Shown piece after piece: positions 38,861 through 49,113 of a DNA stretch of 64,000 nucleotides; within the stretch, counting starts at the first letter, position 1, and each line of letters starts with the position of its first letter. The DNA comes from an uncultured Oscillospiraceae bacterium (GTDB taxonomy: Bacteria; Bacillota; Clostridia; Oscillospirales; Oscillospiraceae). The notes below the pieces were generated by a model. It saw only the letters and a program-made list of their open reading frames with translations, was not told the DNA's origin and searched no databases. Position numbers and translations under genes: made by a program. The stretch covers positions 149,889-213,888 of the forward strand of contig CANROC010000003.1 in NCBI GenBank assembly GCA_947632175.1, in the 5' to 3' direction.

Positions 38861-40402
38861 ATGATGCGTTACGCCATTGACGGGTCGGTGAAGCCTGAGC
38901 GGCACTCCAATTATGACGTGGTCATTGTGGGGGCCGGGATCGCGGGGCTTTATTGCGCGCTGAACCTCTCCCCTGCCCTCACCTGCTGTGTGTTCGCCAA
39001 GGAGACCATCGATATCTCCAGCTCCTGGCTGGCCCAGGGGGGCATCGCGGCGGTGACGGCGCCGGACGACGACCCGGAGCTCCACTTCCGGGACACGCTG
39101 GTGGCGGGCGCGGGACTGTGCGACGAGGCGGCGGTACATGTGCTGGTGGACGAGGGTCCCCAAGACATCCGCAAGCTCATCGACATGAACGTTCCCTTCG
39201 ACCTCAACGAGTACGGCGAGCTGGACCTGACCCGGGAGGGCGGGCACCACAAAAACCGCATCCTACACGCCGGCGGCGACGCCACCGGGCGGGAGACGGT
39301 GAAGGTCCTGGCGTACATCGCCTCCCAGCGGGACAACATCCTCTTCCGGGACAACACCTTCTTCGTGGACGTGTTCACCGACGACAAGGGCGTCTCCGGC
39401 CTTCTTGTGAAGGACGAGGACGGGAAATATGAGACTGTGGCTACCCGCCATCTGGTGCTGTGTACCGGCGGCATCGGGCAGGTCTTCACCTCCAGCACCA
39501 ACCCCGCCGTAGCCACCGGCGACGGGCTGGCGGCGGCCATCCGGGCCGGGGCGGAGCTGAGGGGGATGGAGTTCATCCAGTTCCACCCCACGGGCCTCTG
39601 GACGCCGGAGAGCCAGGGACGGGCATTCCTCATCTCCGAATCCGTCCGGGGCGAGGGCGGGCTTTTGAAAAACGCCAAAGGCGAGCGGTTCATGGTGGGC
39701 AAGCACGAGCTGGCCGAGCTGGCACCCCGGGATATCGTGGCCAGGGGCATCTACAACGAGATGCGCCAAAGCGGCGAGAGCCATGTCTTCATCGACATCA
39801 CCCATGAGCCGGAGGAGGAGCTTTCCAAGCGCTTTCCCACCATCTACACCGAGTGCCTGAAGCACGGGATCAACATCGCCCACGACTATATCCCCGTCTG
39901 CCCCGTCCACCACTACATGATGGGCGGCGTGAAGACGGACCTGCACGCCTGTACGGCGGTGCCGGGGCTCTACGCCTGCGGCGAGACGGCCTCCACCGGC
40001 GTCCACGGGGCCAACCGGCTGGCCTCCAACTCCATGCTGGAGTGCCTGGTCTTCGGCCGACGCGCCGCGGAGCATATCAATGAGACGTTTGAAAGATCCG
40101 ACTTGAGCTCGGAGGAACTGATGCCCGCCCTCCCCGTGCGGCCGGCGCTGGAGCTGGACTTTGCCGCCCTGCGGACCAGGATGCAGAGGATCATGAGCGA
40201 GCATTGCTTCGTCATCCGCACGAAGGAGGGGCTGGAGACGGCCCTGCGCGAGATGCGGGAGATTTTGCAAACGCTCACGGCGGGCTTCGATCCCGCCAAG
40301 GCATATGACGAGGACCTGAGTCTGGCCATTATTTCCGAATCCATCATCCTGTCGGCCCTCTCCCGCCGGGAGAGCATCGGGGCCCACTACCGCGAGAGTT
40401 GA
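38861..40402 (+). CDS. nadB: L-aspartate oxidase NadB
   Basis: 513 residues behind GAAAGAAGGACATGCT. It has the FAD motif VIVGAGIAGLYCALN, then SSWLAQGGIAAVT, HxxxDATGR-type GGDATGRETV, EFIQFHPTG, and VCPVHHYMMGGV and TGVHGANRLASNSMLE near the C-terminus. It oxidises L-aspartate to iminoaspartate, the first step to quinolinate. nadC follows 9 bp later; nadA is not in the window. Confidence 0.93.
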   Translation: MMRYAIDGSVKPERHSNYDVVIVGAGIAGLYCALNLSPALTCCVFAKETIDISSSWLAQGGIAAVTAPDDDPELHFRDTLVAGAGLCDEAAVHVLVDEGPQDIRKLIDMNVPFDLNEYGELDLTREGGHHKNRILHAGGDATGRETVKVLAYIASQRDNILFRDNTFFVDVFTDDKGVSGLLVKDEDGKYETVATRHLVLCTGGIGQVFTSSTNPAVATGDGLAAAIRAGAELRGMEFIQFHPTGLWTPESQGRAFLISESVRGEGGLLKNAKGERFMVGKHELAELAPRDIVARGIYNEMRQSGESHVFIDITHEPEEELSKRFPTIYTECLKHGINIAHDYIPVCPVHHYMMGGVKTDLHACTAVPGLYACGETASTGVHGANRLASNSMLECLVFGRRAAEHINETFERSDLSSEELMPALPVRPALELDFAALRTRMQRIMSEHCFVIRTKEGLETALREMREILQTLTAGFDPAKAYDEDLSLAIISESIILSALSRRESIGAHYRES

Positions 40403-40411
40403 GGAGGACTT

Positions 40412-41245
40412 ATGAACACACTGGGACTTGATAAGCTGATTTTGGACGCCCTTTCCGAGGATTTGGGCACCGGGGATATCACCACGGAGAGCTGCATTCC
40501 CGCCTCCGCCGTGTCCGAGGGGGCTTTCCGGGCCAAGCAGGACGGGGTCTTTTGCGGGATGGAGGTGCTGATGCGCGTCTTTAAGCTGGTGGACGAGCGC
40601 ATTTGCGTTACGCCACTCGTAAAGGACGGGGACGAGGTCAAAAAGGGCCAGGAGCTTGCGAAGATCGCCGGCCCCTCCCGCACGGTGCTGGCCGGGGAGC
40701 GTGTGGCGTTGAACCTGGTCCAGCACATGTCCGGCGTGGCCACCGCCACGAGAGCCGCCGTCCGGGCGGTGGAGGGCACCGGGTGCGTCATCGTGGACAC
40801 CAGGAAGATGACGCCGGGGCTTCGTGTGCTGGAAAAGTACGCCGTCCGCGCCGGCGGCGGGAACAACCACCGGTTCAATCTGGCCGACGGGGTGCTCATC
40901 AAGGACAACCACATCGTGGCCGCCGGCGGCATTTTCGAGGCCATCCGCGCCGTGCGGCGCAACGCCCCCCATACCCTCCGGGTGGAGATCGAGGCGGAGA
41001 CCGTGGACCAGGTGCGTCAGTGTCTGGACGCCGGGGCGGATATCATCATGCTGGACAACATGTCGGTGGAGGATATGCGCCAATGCGTCAAGCTCATCGA
41101 CCACCGCGCCCTCACCGAGGCCAGCGGCAATATGGGCGAGAGGGACCTCCGGGAGGTGGCGGAGACAGGCGTGGACTACATCTCCATCGGCGCCCTCACC
41201 CACTCCGTAGAGGCGCTGGATATCAGCCTGAAGTTTACGAAGTAA
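40412..41245 (+). CDS. nadC: Quinolinate phosphoribosyltransferase NadC
   Basis: 277 residues behind GAGGAGGACTT. It shows LSEDLGTGDIT, the VALNLVQHMSGVAT stretch, DTRKMTPGLRVLEKYAVRAGGGNNHRFNL, IKDNHI, and IMLDNMS, all typical of NadC. It makes nicotinate mononucleotide from quinolinate and PRPP. In an operon with nadB. Confidence 0.93.
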   Translation: MNTLGLDKLILDALSEDLGTGDITTESCIPASAVSEGAFRAKQDGVFCGMEVLMRVFKLVDERICVTPLVKDGDEVKKGQELAKIAGPSRTVLAGERVALNLVQHMSGVATATRAAVRAVEGTGCVIVDTRKMTPGLRVLEKYAVRAGGGNNHRFNLADGVLIKDNHIVAAGGIFEAIRAVRRNAPHTLRVEIEAETVDQVRQCLDAGADIIMLDNMSVEDMRQCVKLIDHRALTEASGNMGERDLREVAETGVDYISIGALTHSVEALDISLKFTK

Positions 41246-41251
41246 GGGAAC

Positions 41252-42310
41252 ATGGACAACGCGGACATCTTCCGCCTCTTCACGCAGGCGGAGCCCTCAA
41301 ACATCGAAAGTCAGGACTCCTGCCACGGGGACACCGACTTTCGCCGGACGCTGATCGGCGAGCTTCCCGGCCACAAGCTTGTTGTGAAGCTGGCCGCAAA
41401 CGGGTTTACAGACCAGGAGCATCTTGCGATGTGGGAGCGGCTTGCGCGGGAGTACCGGGCGCTGGGGTACTACTGCCCGCGTTTTTTGCGCGGCCGCGCC
41501 GGGAATTTCCCGCAAATCGACTACGAGGGGCGGCAGTGCGTTGCCTGGGCGGAGGAATTTTCAAAATACAGGTGCGCGGACACATTCACGGGCATTCAGG
41601 ACGAGGACGGGCGGTATCGCTATCTGGACGACGCCCTCCTGATGAACGCCCGGGTGGCAGAGAAGCGGTTTGACTTCTCCCCTCTTCCCTCCGGCTATAC
41701 GCTCTTTGGCATGTTTGACAAAAACGACGCCGAACCCGAGGTCTTAGAGGTGGCCCACCGGTGGCTCAGGACAGCCGAAGCCCTGCCCGAACCCCACCGG
41801 GAGCGGGCCATGAAGCTGTGGGACCGATGGCTGGCACTCTACGAACACATACAGGACCGATATGAGCGGCTCCCATTCTCCATCTTTCAGGCGGACATCA
41901 ACAGCTCCAACGTCCTCCTTGACGAGGACGGCGGGTTTGCGGGCGTGATGGACCTCAACCTGGCCGGGCGGGATACACTGTTGAACCTTCTCGTGCGCGA
42001 GGTCACTTACGCCTATGGCTGGCCGGAGGACGGCGACAAGGAGCCTGAGCCGGTCGAAGAGGCAAGAACGGAAAATGACCTTGCCGCCTATCGGATCCGA
42101 TACGCCCTCTCCGTTGTGAGCCGGGCGTACCGGTTTACCGACGCGGAACGGGAGCTGGCTCTGCCGCTCTTTCGCTGTGTCAGGGCCCTGTGGTGGCCCA
42201 ACTGCGACTGTCTGGAGGAGGCCAAAACGGACAGCGACATCGCCGCCGCCCTGGACGAGGTCGAGCGGGTCCTGACGGAGGACTTTGACTTTGCCTCCGC
42301 GATGAACTGA
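41252..42310 (+). CDS. APH/choline-kinase-fold phosphotransferase
   Basis: 352 residues, 6 bp after nadC. The signature of the phosphotransferase family is FSIFQADINSSNVLLDEDG followed by VMDLNLAGRD: catalytic Asp in a Brenner-type loop with Asn, then the metal-binding Asp. The N-lobe has VVKLAANGF. It probably phosphorylates a small molecule; the substrate is unknown. Co-transcription with nadBC is suggested by spacing. Confidence 0.7.
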   Translation: MDNADIFRLFTQAEPSNIESQDSCHGDTDFRRTLIGELPGHKLVVKLAANGFTDQEHLAMWERLAREYRALGYYCPRFLRGRAGNFPQIDYEGRQCVAWAEEFSKYRCADTFTGIQDEDGRYRYLDDALLMNARVAEKRFDFSPLPSGYTLFGMFDKNDAEPEVLEVAHRWLRTAEALPEPHRERAMKLWDRWLALYEHIQDRYERLPFSIFQADINSSNVLLDEDGGFAGVMDLNLAGRDTLLNLLVREVTYAYGWPEDGDKEPEPVEEARTENDLAAYRIRYALSVVSRAYRFTDAERELALPLFRCVRALWWPNCDCLEEAKTDSDIAAALDEVERVLTEDFDFASAMN

Positions 42311-42323
42311 ACGATTTAGATAC

Positions 42324-42365
42324 AAATATCCCCGGCACGAACGGTGTCGGGGATATTTGCTTTTA
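42324..42365. terminator. Bidirectional terminator
   Basis: AAATATCCCCGGCAC (42324-42338) pairs with GTGTCGGGGATATTT (42344-42358) with one G-U, then GCTTTT. It lies between convergent genes. Confidence 0.8.
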
Positions 42366-42373
42366 TTAAGGAG

Positions 42374-43264
42374 TTACGCCCGTGGGTGGGCTTTGTTGTA
42401 GACGTCTTTGAGCTGTTTTTTCACCACCTGGGCGTAGACCTGGGTGGAGGAGATATCCGCGTGGCCCAGCATTTCCTGGATGGAGCGGAGGTCCGCGCCG
42501 TTTTCCAGAAGGTGGGCGGCGAAAGAGTGGCGCAGGGTGTGGGGAGTGATGTCCTTGTCAATCTTGGCGGTCTCCTGGTAGTGCTTGACCACCTTCCAGA
42601 AGCCCTGGCGGGTCATACGCTCACCGTTGACGTTGACGAACAGGGCCTCCTCCGTGGGGGAGGCGATCATCTGGCCCCGGACCAGGTTGATGTAGTCGGA
42701 CACCGCGCGAATGGCGGCGGAGTACATGGGGATGTAGCGCTCCTTGCCGTGGGTGGAGCACTTGACGATGCCGGCGGAGAGCTTCACGTCGTCGATGTTC
42801 ATGCTGATGAGCTCGCTGACACGGATGCCGGTGGCGTAAAGGAGCTCCAGCATAGCCCTGTCCCGGTAGCCCTTCATGTCGGTACACTTGGGCTGGTCCA
42901 GGAGCAGCTCCACCTCCTCACTGGTGAGGATCTGAGGGAGCTTTTTCACGCTGCGTTCGATGGGGATATCGTGGACCGGGTTTGTCTCCACCGCGCCATG
43001 CTCCTCCATAAAGACGTAGAAGCACTTGATGGACGCAAGGCATCTGGCGATCGTAGCGGCGGAACGTCCCTCATCCCGAAGCCAATCCATGTATCCCTTT
43101 ACCGCGGACTGGTCCGCCTCGTCAAGGCCCGTGCCGCCGTGCTTGGCGAGGTATTCGGCGAATTGGTTCACGTCACGCACATAGGAGAGGAAAGTATTGG
43201 AGGACACATGCCTCTCCTCCTTGAGGTAACGGGAAAATTCGTCTATATAGTTTTTCTCAGGCAC
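42374..43264 (-). CDS. xerD: Tyrosine recombinase XerD
   Basis: 296 residues, the normal XerC/D length. The catalytic set is present: ATGIRVSEL (Arg), the beta-hairpin Lys near HGKERYIP, HTLRHSFAAHLL (HxxR), LGHADIS (His) and STQVYAQV (Tyr). Best read as XerD, the general chromosome-dimer recombinase. The window thus has two Xer proteins of different lengths. Its neighbour spoIIM is a usual partner of xerD in Firmicutes. Confidence 0.88.
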   Translation of the reverse strand: MPEKNYIDEFSRYLKEERHVSSNTFLSYVRDVNQFAEYLAKHGGTGLDEADQSAVKGYMDWLRDEGRSAATIARCLASIKCFYVFMEEHGAVETNPVHDIPIERSVKKLPQILTSEEVELLLDQPKCTDMKGYRDRAMLELLYATGIRVSELISMNIDDVKLSAGIVKCSTHGKERYIPMYSAAIRAVSDYINLVRGQMIASPTEEALFVNVNGERMTRQGFWKVVKHYQETAKIDKDITPHTLRHSFAAHLLENGADLRSIQEMLGHADISSTQVYAQVVKKQLKDVYNKAHPRA

Positions 43265-43282
43265 ATGGCCACCTTCTTTCGT

Positions 43283-43903
43283 TCAGGAGACAAGAGGAAG
43301 CGACGCAAGCCCCGCCGCCAGCGCGGCCCTCTCCCCTATGGCGAGGAGAAGCAAAAGGAGCATCGCCAGGAAAAATCGGAAGAGATACGCTCTGGCACCG
43401 TTGTCAGGCTCCGCCGGGGCCGGGATCGAAAACCAGACCCTCCCCAGGCGCACAGAGGAGCAAAACGCCCCGGAGGCCACCAGGAGAAAAACAGGAACGG
43501 ACAGCGCCGAAACCACGCCGAAGAGCAAGCACCCCATCAAAGCGCCGCTTCCGGCATAGAGCCGCGTCAGCGTAGAGAGGGCGAACGCCAGCGTGAAACC
43601 CCGGGCAAAGCACAGAACAGGGATCCCCACCGCGCCCAACACGGAAAAGCCCAGGAGAAACGCCAGAAGCGGATATCGGGACAGCATCATAAGGTACCGG
43701 GCAAGCCCCAGCTGGCCTTGGGAACGCAGCGTCGGCAGATACCCGGCCATGAATCCCTCCGCGCCGCCGCTTTCCACAAAGCCGGCGGAGAGAAAGGTCC
43801 CGGACAGGATTCCCAGCGCAAGCAGCAGGGCGCACAGCGTGTACGCCGGCACATGGGACCGCGGGAGAATTGCGGACCCGGAAAGAAAACGTCTTTTGTT
43901 CAT
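43283..43903 (-). CDS. spoIIM: Stage II sporulation protein M-like membrane protein
   Basis: 206 residues; ATG 43903 is preferred because GTGAGG lies 6 bases upstream. It has about five membrane spans (YTLCALLLALGILSGTF, LLAFLLGFSVLGAVGIPVL, FLLVASGAFCSS, FRFFLAMLLLLLLAIG). Stage II M proteins form the engulfment complex that moves septal peptidoglycan hydrolases. It precedes xerD on the minus strand, a common order. Confidence 0.75.
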   Translation of the reverse strand: MNKRRFLSGSAILPRSHVPAYTLCALLLALGILSGTFLSAGFVESGGAEGFMAGYLPTLRSQGQLGLARYLMMLSRYPLLAFLLGFSVLGAVGIPVLCFARGFTLAFALSTLTRLYAGSGALMGCLLFGVVSALSVPVFLLVASGAFCSSVRLGRVWFSIPAPAEPDNGARAYLFRFFLAMLLLLLLAIGERAALAAGLASLPLVS

Positions 43904-44239
43904 GCAAAACCTCACCCGATAAGAGGGTATGTCCCGGAGGGGCTGGAAATGCCTGAAAAAAGCGCCAACTTTCGAGGGCCTTTTTATCATAATACATCCG
44001 GGATAAATAATCAAGAGAAAATCTAAAATTTGTGAATTATGACAAAAAATTATGTTAACAGCATTATGTTAACTACTTAACCGAGTTGCCCTCCCCTGCC
44101 CCTGCAAAACCGGTGATTTCCGCAATATTTAGAGTTATGAGTTCACCGAAGCACAACATCTTGGTAATCTGGCGCAGTTTATGTCAACATTCATCGGTGA
44201 TTACAATTTGTTATCAACGGCATAGTCATTTTGACGGCG
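43904..44239. other. Gene-free region upstream of spoIIM
   Basis: 336 bp without a credible gene. It is AT-rich compared with its surroundings and has TTATGTTAAC twice (44050-44059 and 44064-44073, 14-bp period), plus related TTTATGTCAAC near 44178. These are inverse forms of the ACATAAT repeats upstream of radA. Presumably the spoIIM promoter region. Confidence 0.5.
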
Positions 44240-44641
44240 TTACCGTCGATGGCGGCGGTGCTTACCGGTCACGGCTCCCGCGGCCACGCCGCCGCACACC
44301 ATGGCAAGGCAGACTGCGGTATCGGCGCTGTCCAGGGCATGGGCGCCCTCCAGGCACAGCCCGATGATGAGCCGCAGCAGGATGGCGATGAGCGCCGCCC
44401 CCGCGCCGGATATCAGGGCCGCTCCCCTGTTCCTGATGCGCGCGATGACCGCCCCCACGACGGCGGCGAGGAAAGCGCAGACCGCCACCACGGCGCGCTC
44501 GGACCCCTCCCCTATCACGCCGGTGGCCACGGGAAGCGCCAGAAACATCACCGCCAGCGCCGACAGCGCCAGCGTCACCGCGGCCCCCAGCATCACGCCG
44601 CCAAGGACGCGCTTTATATTGAGCTTTTCATTTTTGGACAT
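44240..44641 (-). CDS. TIGR04086-like membrane protein
   Basis: 133 residues from ATG 44641, whose ribosome site GGGAGGG is in the arm of a hairpin. Four membrane spans are visible (VMLGAAVTLALSALAVMFLAL, AVVAVCAFLAAVVGAVIA, ALISGAGAALIAILL, AVCLAMVCGGVAAGAV). The small four-span form matches the TIGR04086 family, found beside yajC in Clostridia. Function unknown. Confidence 0.7.
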   Translation of the reverse strand: MSKNEKLNIKRVLGGVMLGAAVTLALSALAVMFLALPVATGVIGEGSERAVVAVCAFLAAVVGAVIARIRNRGAALISGAGAALIAILLRLIIGLCLEGAHALDSADTAVCLAMVCGGVAAGAVTGKHRRHRR

Positions 44642-44649
44642 AAAAAGAA

Positions 44650-44694
44650 CCCTCCCTGAGAACAAGCCTTACTAAGACTTATTCTCAGGGAGGG
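44650..44694 (-). terminator. Terminator whose 3' arm is the next ribosome binding site
   Basis: CCCTCCCTGAGAA (44650-44662) pairs perfectly with TTCTCAGGGAGGG (44682-44694). On the minus strand it ends yajC and the 3' arm GGGAGGG, followed by TTCTTTTT, is also the ribosome site of the gene starting at 44641. The structure should both stop transcription and hide that site. Confidence 0.75.
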
Positions 44695-44709
44695 GGGATT
44701 ATGACTGGA

Positions 44710-45147
44710 TCACTCGCCGGCCTTTTCCACGGGCTCTTCCACATCCTTGCCGGTGGAGGAGATGCCCCACTTGGCGATCTTGATGCGGACCCGGTCCTCG
44801 CCGGTCTCAAAGGTGATATAGTCGCCGGAAACGTTGACGATCTTGCCCACCATACCGCCGATGGTGACGATGTTGTCACCCACGGACAGGGAGTCGCGCA
44901 TTTCCTGGGCTTTTTTCTTGCGCTTCTTCTCGGGGCGGATCATCAGGAAGTAGAAAACGGCAACGATGACGAGCAGGTAGATGATCATGATGGCCCATCC
45001 GCCGCCACCGCCGGATGCCTGGGTGCCGTCCGCTGCGGTCCCGTCGCCGGTGTCGGCGGGAGGGGCGAAGCACCCGGAGAGGGCCGTCAGCATGAGGCAG
45101 ACGCACATGAGCACGATCAGAATACGTTTGACCTTCTTAGAAGACAT
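44710..45147 (-). CDS. yajC: Preprotein translocase subunit YajC
   Basis: 145 residues. The YajC core is clear: one span (IMIIYLLVIVAVFYFLMIRP), then EKKRKKKAQEMRDSLSVGDNIVTIGGMVGKIVNV. It also carries an unusual N-terminal extension with a signal/lipobox (LTALSGC) and a Gly-rich linker, so it may be lipid-anchored as well as spanning. YajC associates with SecDF. Confidence 0.88.
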   Translation of the reverse strand: MSSKKVKRILIVLMCVCLMLTALSGCFAPPADTGDGTAADGTQASGGGGGWAIMIIYLLVIVAVFYFLMIRPEKKRKKKAQEMRDSLSVGDNIVTIGGMVGKIVNVSGDYITFETGEDRVRIKIAKWGISSTGKDVEEPVEKAGE

Positions 45148-45226
45148 GGTAAACCTCCAAATTCTATGGTATAAAAAGCTACTTTATCCATTATAACCGC
45201 ATTCATAGGCAATTGCAAGGCTTTTT

Positions 45227-46465
<1,239 letters not shown>

Positions 46466-46479
46466 TTACATTTTGCCTC

Positions 46480-46508
46480 TTGAACCGCCTGTGCTTTTCT
46501 GCTAAAAT
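46480..46508 (+). promoter_or_regulatory. Possible promoter of the glycosidase gene
   Basis: TTGAAC (46480-46485), 17 bp, TAAAAT (46503-46508). The start codon is at 46518, so the mRNA from here would have almost no leader. Confidence 0.4.
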
Positions 46509-46517
46509 AGGGGCGCT

Positions 46518-47759
46518 ATGGAAAAGAAGAAAGAAAAAACAGTCATCCTGTCCTCCGGGGGAACACGGACAAAGAAAGGACGCCGCCGCAAATGGCCCAT
46601 CGTCCTTCTCAGCGTGTTCCTTGTTCTCGTGTGCCTCTACCTCATCGCCGTCTACTCCAACATCCCGTTCATCAAGCGCATGAGGACCCTCTATATCGAG
46701 ACGGCCATGAACACCTTCACCCACAAGTGGCTGGCCACCGCTTTCATCCCCAAGGGCGTCATCGACCAGGTGATGGCTGATCTTGACAAGGTCCTGGAGG
46801 AGAACAAGGTCCCGGAGAGCGAGCTGCCCCCCGGTCCCACATCACCGCCCGCTACCACGCCGCGGCCATCTGTGACCACGGATCCGACTCCCACAGATAA
46901 GCCCGACATGGGTCTGGACGCGCTCATCGCCCTCTTTTGGGAGATCGACCCCGCCACCGTGCCGGAGGACCTGGACTGCCACGACCTGCAGATCAAGGAC
47001 ATCGAGGACCTGGGCATCAAGACCACTGCCGGCGACGCCGTCTGGGCCATCGATATGCCCAACGGTATCCTCATCATGACGGTGGAGGGCGAGGCAAGCG
47101 GCTTCAGCTATAAGGGAAAGCTGGCTGTCGTCCGGGATTCCTCCAGAGTCATGCTGGCCGTCAACGACAGGACGGGCTACGGCAGAAATGTCACGCAGTT
47201 CTGCGCCCGGAACGGCGCGGTGCTGGGCATCAACGCCGGGGGCTTCGTAGATCCCGAGGGCGTGGGCAAGGGCGACATCCCCGTGGGCCTGGTCCTGGCG
47301 GAGGGCGAGATCCTCAACGCCCCCATCGGCGGCAACTATCAGGTCTGCGGCTACGATTACGACTATAACCTGCGGATGGGGTATGACGTGGACCTCTCCA
47401 CGCTCAAGTACGCCGTGGAGTTCACCCCCATTGTGGTCCTCAACGGCAAGAACGCCCTGAAAGGGACCACCGGCATGGGCATCCAGCCCCGCACCGTCAT
47501 CGGTCAGACCGCGGACAAGTCCACCCTCTTCCTCATCATCGACGGCCGCCAGCCCACGCACAGCATGGGCACTACCCTCCCCGAGTGCGCCGAGATCCTC
47601 TTGCGCTACAACTGCTTCAACGCCATGACCATGGACAGCGGCTCCAGCGCCTCCATGACCTATATGGGCGAGATGATCACCAAGACCAGCTCCCCCACCA
47701 AGACCGGCCGTACCCTCCCCAACGCCTGGGTCGTCAAAGGCACTTGGCCGGAGGAATAA
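46518..47759 (+). CDS. Phosphodiester glycosidase (NAGPA-like) family protein
   Basis: 413 residues. A basic N-terminus and one membrane span (WPIVLLSVFLVLVCLYLIAVY) anchor a Pro/Thr-rich linker and an external domain. The domain carries the NAGPA pattern: AVNDRTGYGRNVTQFC, GINAGGFVDPEG, LIIDGRQPTHSMG, MTMDSGSSASMTY. Bacterial members act on cell-surface phosphodiester or glycoconjugate bonds; the substrate here is unknown. Confidence 0.75.
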   Translation: MEKKKEKTVILSSGGTRTKKGRRRKWPIVLLSVFLVLVCLYLIAVYSNIPFIKRMRTLYIETAMNTFTHKWLATAFIPKGVIDQVMADLDKVLEENKVPESELPPGPTSPPATTPRPSVTTDPTPTDKPDMGLDALIALFWEIDPATVPEDLDCHDLQIKDIEDLGIKTTAGDAVWAIDMPNGILIMTVEGEASGFSYKGKLAVVRDSSRVMLAVNDRTGYGRNVTQFCARNGAVLGINAGGFVDPEGVGKGDIPVGLVLAEGEILNAPIGGNYQVCGYDYDYNLRMGYDVDLSTLKYAVEFTPIVVLNGKNALKGTTGMGIQPRTVIGQTADKSTLFLIIDGRQPTHSMGTTLPECAEILLRYNCFNAMTMDSGSSASMTYMGEMITKTSSPTKTGRTLPNAWVVKGTWPEE

Positions 47760-47775
47760 GCGCAAAAGATATAGT

Positions 47776-47810
47776 TTTCCCCGGTACGTCTCGTACCGGG
47801 GAAATTTTTT
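47776..47810. terminator. Bidirectional terminator
   Basis: TTTCCCCGGTACG pairs perfectly with CGTACCGGGGAAA, then TTTTTT, overlapping the last bases of the convergent gene. Confidence 0.9.
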
Positions 47811-48585
47811 ATGCTTTCAGATAGAGAGTTCCCGCCTGAAAATCCAGCAGGGAGGGCTGGGGCGAGAGGACGTGGAAGCCAATGACGCCGTCTACGTCAA
47901 CGCGGTCGCGGATCTGAGAGATGTCGGTAAAGACCGCCGCCACGTCGGGGTATTCACGGCCGGCCAGAATCACCGGTGGGAGGGTATAGACCCCGGGCGC
48001 ATCCTCCAGGGGCGCTGCCGGGATGCTCCCCTGGAGCTCGGCGGCAAGGAGGCACGTATTGGCCCCGGTATCCAGAACGAACCGGCGCTCCCGCCCGTCC
48101 AGCTCCAGCGTCACCACCGGGAGGGCCTCCATCATAAGGGGCGTAGACGCCCAGCCGGTGGTGTCCGTATCGGGGGCAAAGGTCACGGCGGACTGCCCGT
48201 AATCCACAAGGACCGGGGCGCGGTCAAAAGAGTCGATGCCCACGGAACCGAGAAAGTCGAGGTCCGGCTCCAGCGTCCGGAGGCTCTTTTCCACGTAATC
48301 CATGTCCATCACCAGGGCCCGGACGCCATCGACCGGGATCCCGGCCACGCTGGCGTCGGTAAGAAATGTCTCCTTCACCTGCTCCAGGACCACCTGGCCG
48401 TCAAATTTCCCGATCTCCCTGGTCTCGCCCTCCAGGGACGGGAAATGGGTCCGGTTCACCGCCGTCTGCATGGCGCCGGTATCGAAAGCCATCCAGCCCT
48501 CCGTGCCTCCGATATTGGCCGGCAGAAGAACGATGCCCGCCAGGTTTTTAAAGGGGATCGGTTTGTTGAAAAATTCTTCCTTCAT
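47809..48585 (-). CDS. Retropepsin-like aspartyl protease
   Basis: 258 residues; ATG 48585 lies behind AAAGGAGCCTT. Two Asp-Thr-Gly sites are present (WMAFDTGAMQTAV near residue 30 and RRFVLDTGANTCLL in the second half), so the protein looks like a two-lobed pepsin-like or double retropepsin. Each lobe also has a later hydrophobic-Gly strand (SVGIDSF, VIGFHVL). No signal peptide. Its start overlaps the end of the upstream gene. Confidence 0.7.
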   Translation of the reverse strand: MKEEFFNKPIPFKNLAGIVLLPANIGGTEGWMAFDTGAMQTAVNRTHFPSLEGETREIGKFDGQVVLEQVKETFLTDASVAGIPVDGVRALVMDMDYVEKSLRTLEPDLDFLGSVGIDSFDRAPVLVDYGQSAVTFAPDTDTTGWASTPLMMEALPVVTLELDGRERRFVLDTGANTCLLAAELQGSIPAAPLEDAPGVYTLPPVILAGREYPDVAAVFTDISQIRDRVDVDGVIGFHVLSPQPSLLDFQAGTLYLKA

Positions 48586-49045
48586 AAGGCTCCTTTCCTC
48601 CCCTCTCCAATTGAAGAAGGGACCGCTTGATCTCAATGCCATCGGCAAAGCCCGTCAGCGCCCCTCCGGCGCCGACGACCCGGTGGCAGGGGATCAGGAT
48701 ACAGATGGAATTGTTGTGGCAGGCCCCGCCCACGGCGCGGGCGGCGTTGGGCCGGCCAAGGGCGCGGGCGAGCTGCCCGTAGGTGCGTGTCTCGCCGTAG
48801 GGGATCGTCAAGAGCGCCTCCCAGACGGCCCTCTGAAAGGGCGTCCCCGCGTACCGGAGGGGCAGGTCGAAGCTCCGGCGCTTACCGGCGAAGTACTCCG
48901 CAAGCTGGGCATAGACCCTCTCCCACAGAGGCGGCGGCTCCATGGACGCCTCTCCCCTGCCGAAGCGCAGGGAGACGACGGCCCCGTCCTCGATGCCGCA
49001 GACAAGGTCGAAGCCGGGAAAGGCGGCGGTACAGGTACTCACCAT
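48548..49045 (-). CDS. ogt: Methylated-DNA-protein cysteine methyltransferase
   Basis: 165 residues behind CCGGAGGTGAAGAAAA. The active site is ILIPCHRVVG (nucleophilic Cys), preceded by YGQLARALGRPNAARAVG of the helix-turn-helix and followed by LTGFADGIEIKRSLL. It transfers alkyl groups from O6-alkylguanine to its own Cys. Overlaps the start of the protease gene by 38 bases. Confidence 0.9.
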   Translation of the reverse strand: MVSTCTAAFPGFDLVCGIEDGAVVSLRFGRGEASMEPPPLWERVYAQLAEYFAGKRRSFDLPLRYAGTPFQRAVWEALLTIPYGETRTYGQLARALGRPNAARAVGGACHNNSICILIPCHRVVGAGGALTGFADGIEIKRSLLQLERGGKEPYEGRIFQQTDPL

Positions 49046-49113
49046 TTTTCTTCACCTCCGGTTAGTTTCGCGTCAAATAGTAAATACTACCGAAAAACAC
49101 CTTGGAGGCCGGT

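Noticed and set aside
39263..41203. Long open frame opposite nadB/nadC on the minus strand
   Set aside because: Low-complexity composition typical of an antisense frame in GC-rich genes; nadB and nadC on the other strand are certain.
42344..44026. Open frame of 560 codons opposite xerD and spoIIM
   Set aside because: Antisense shadow; the opposite strand encodes clear families.
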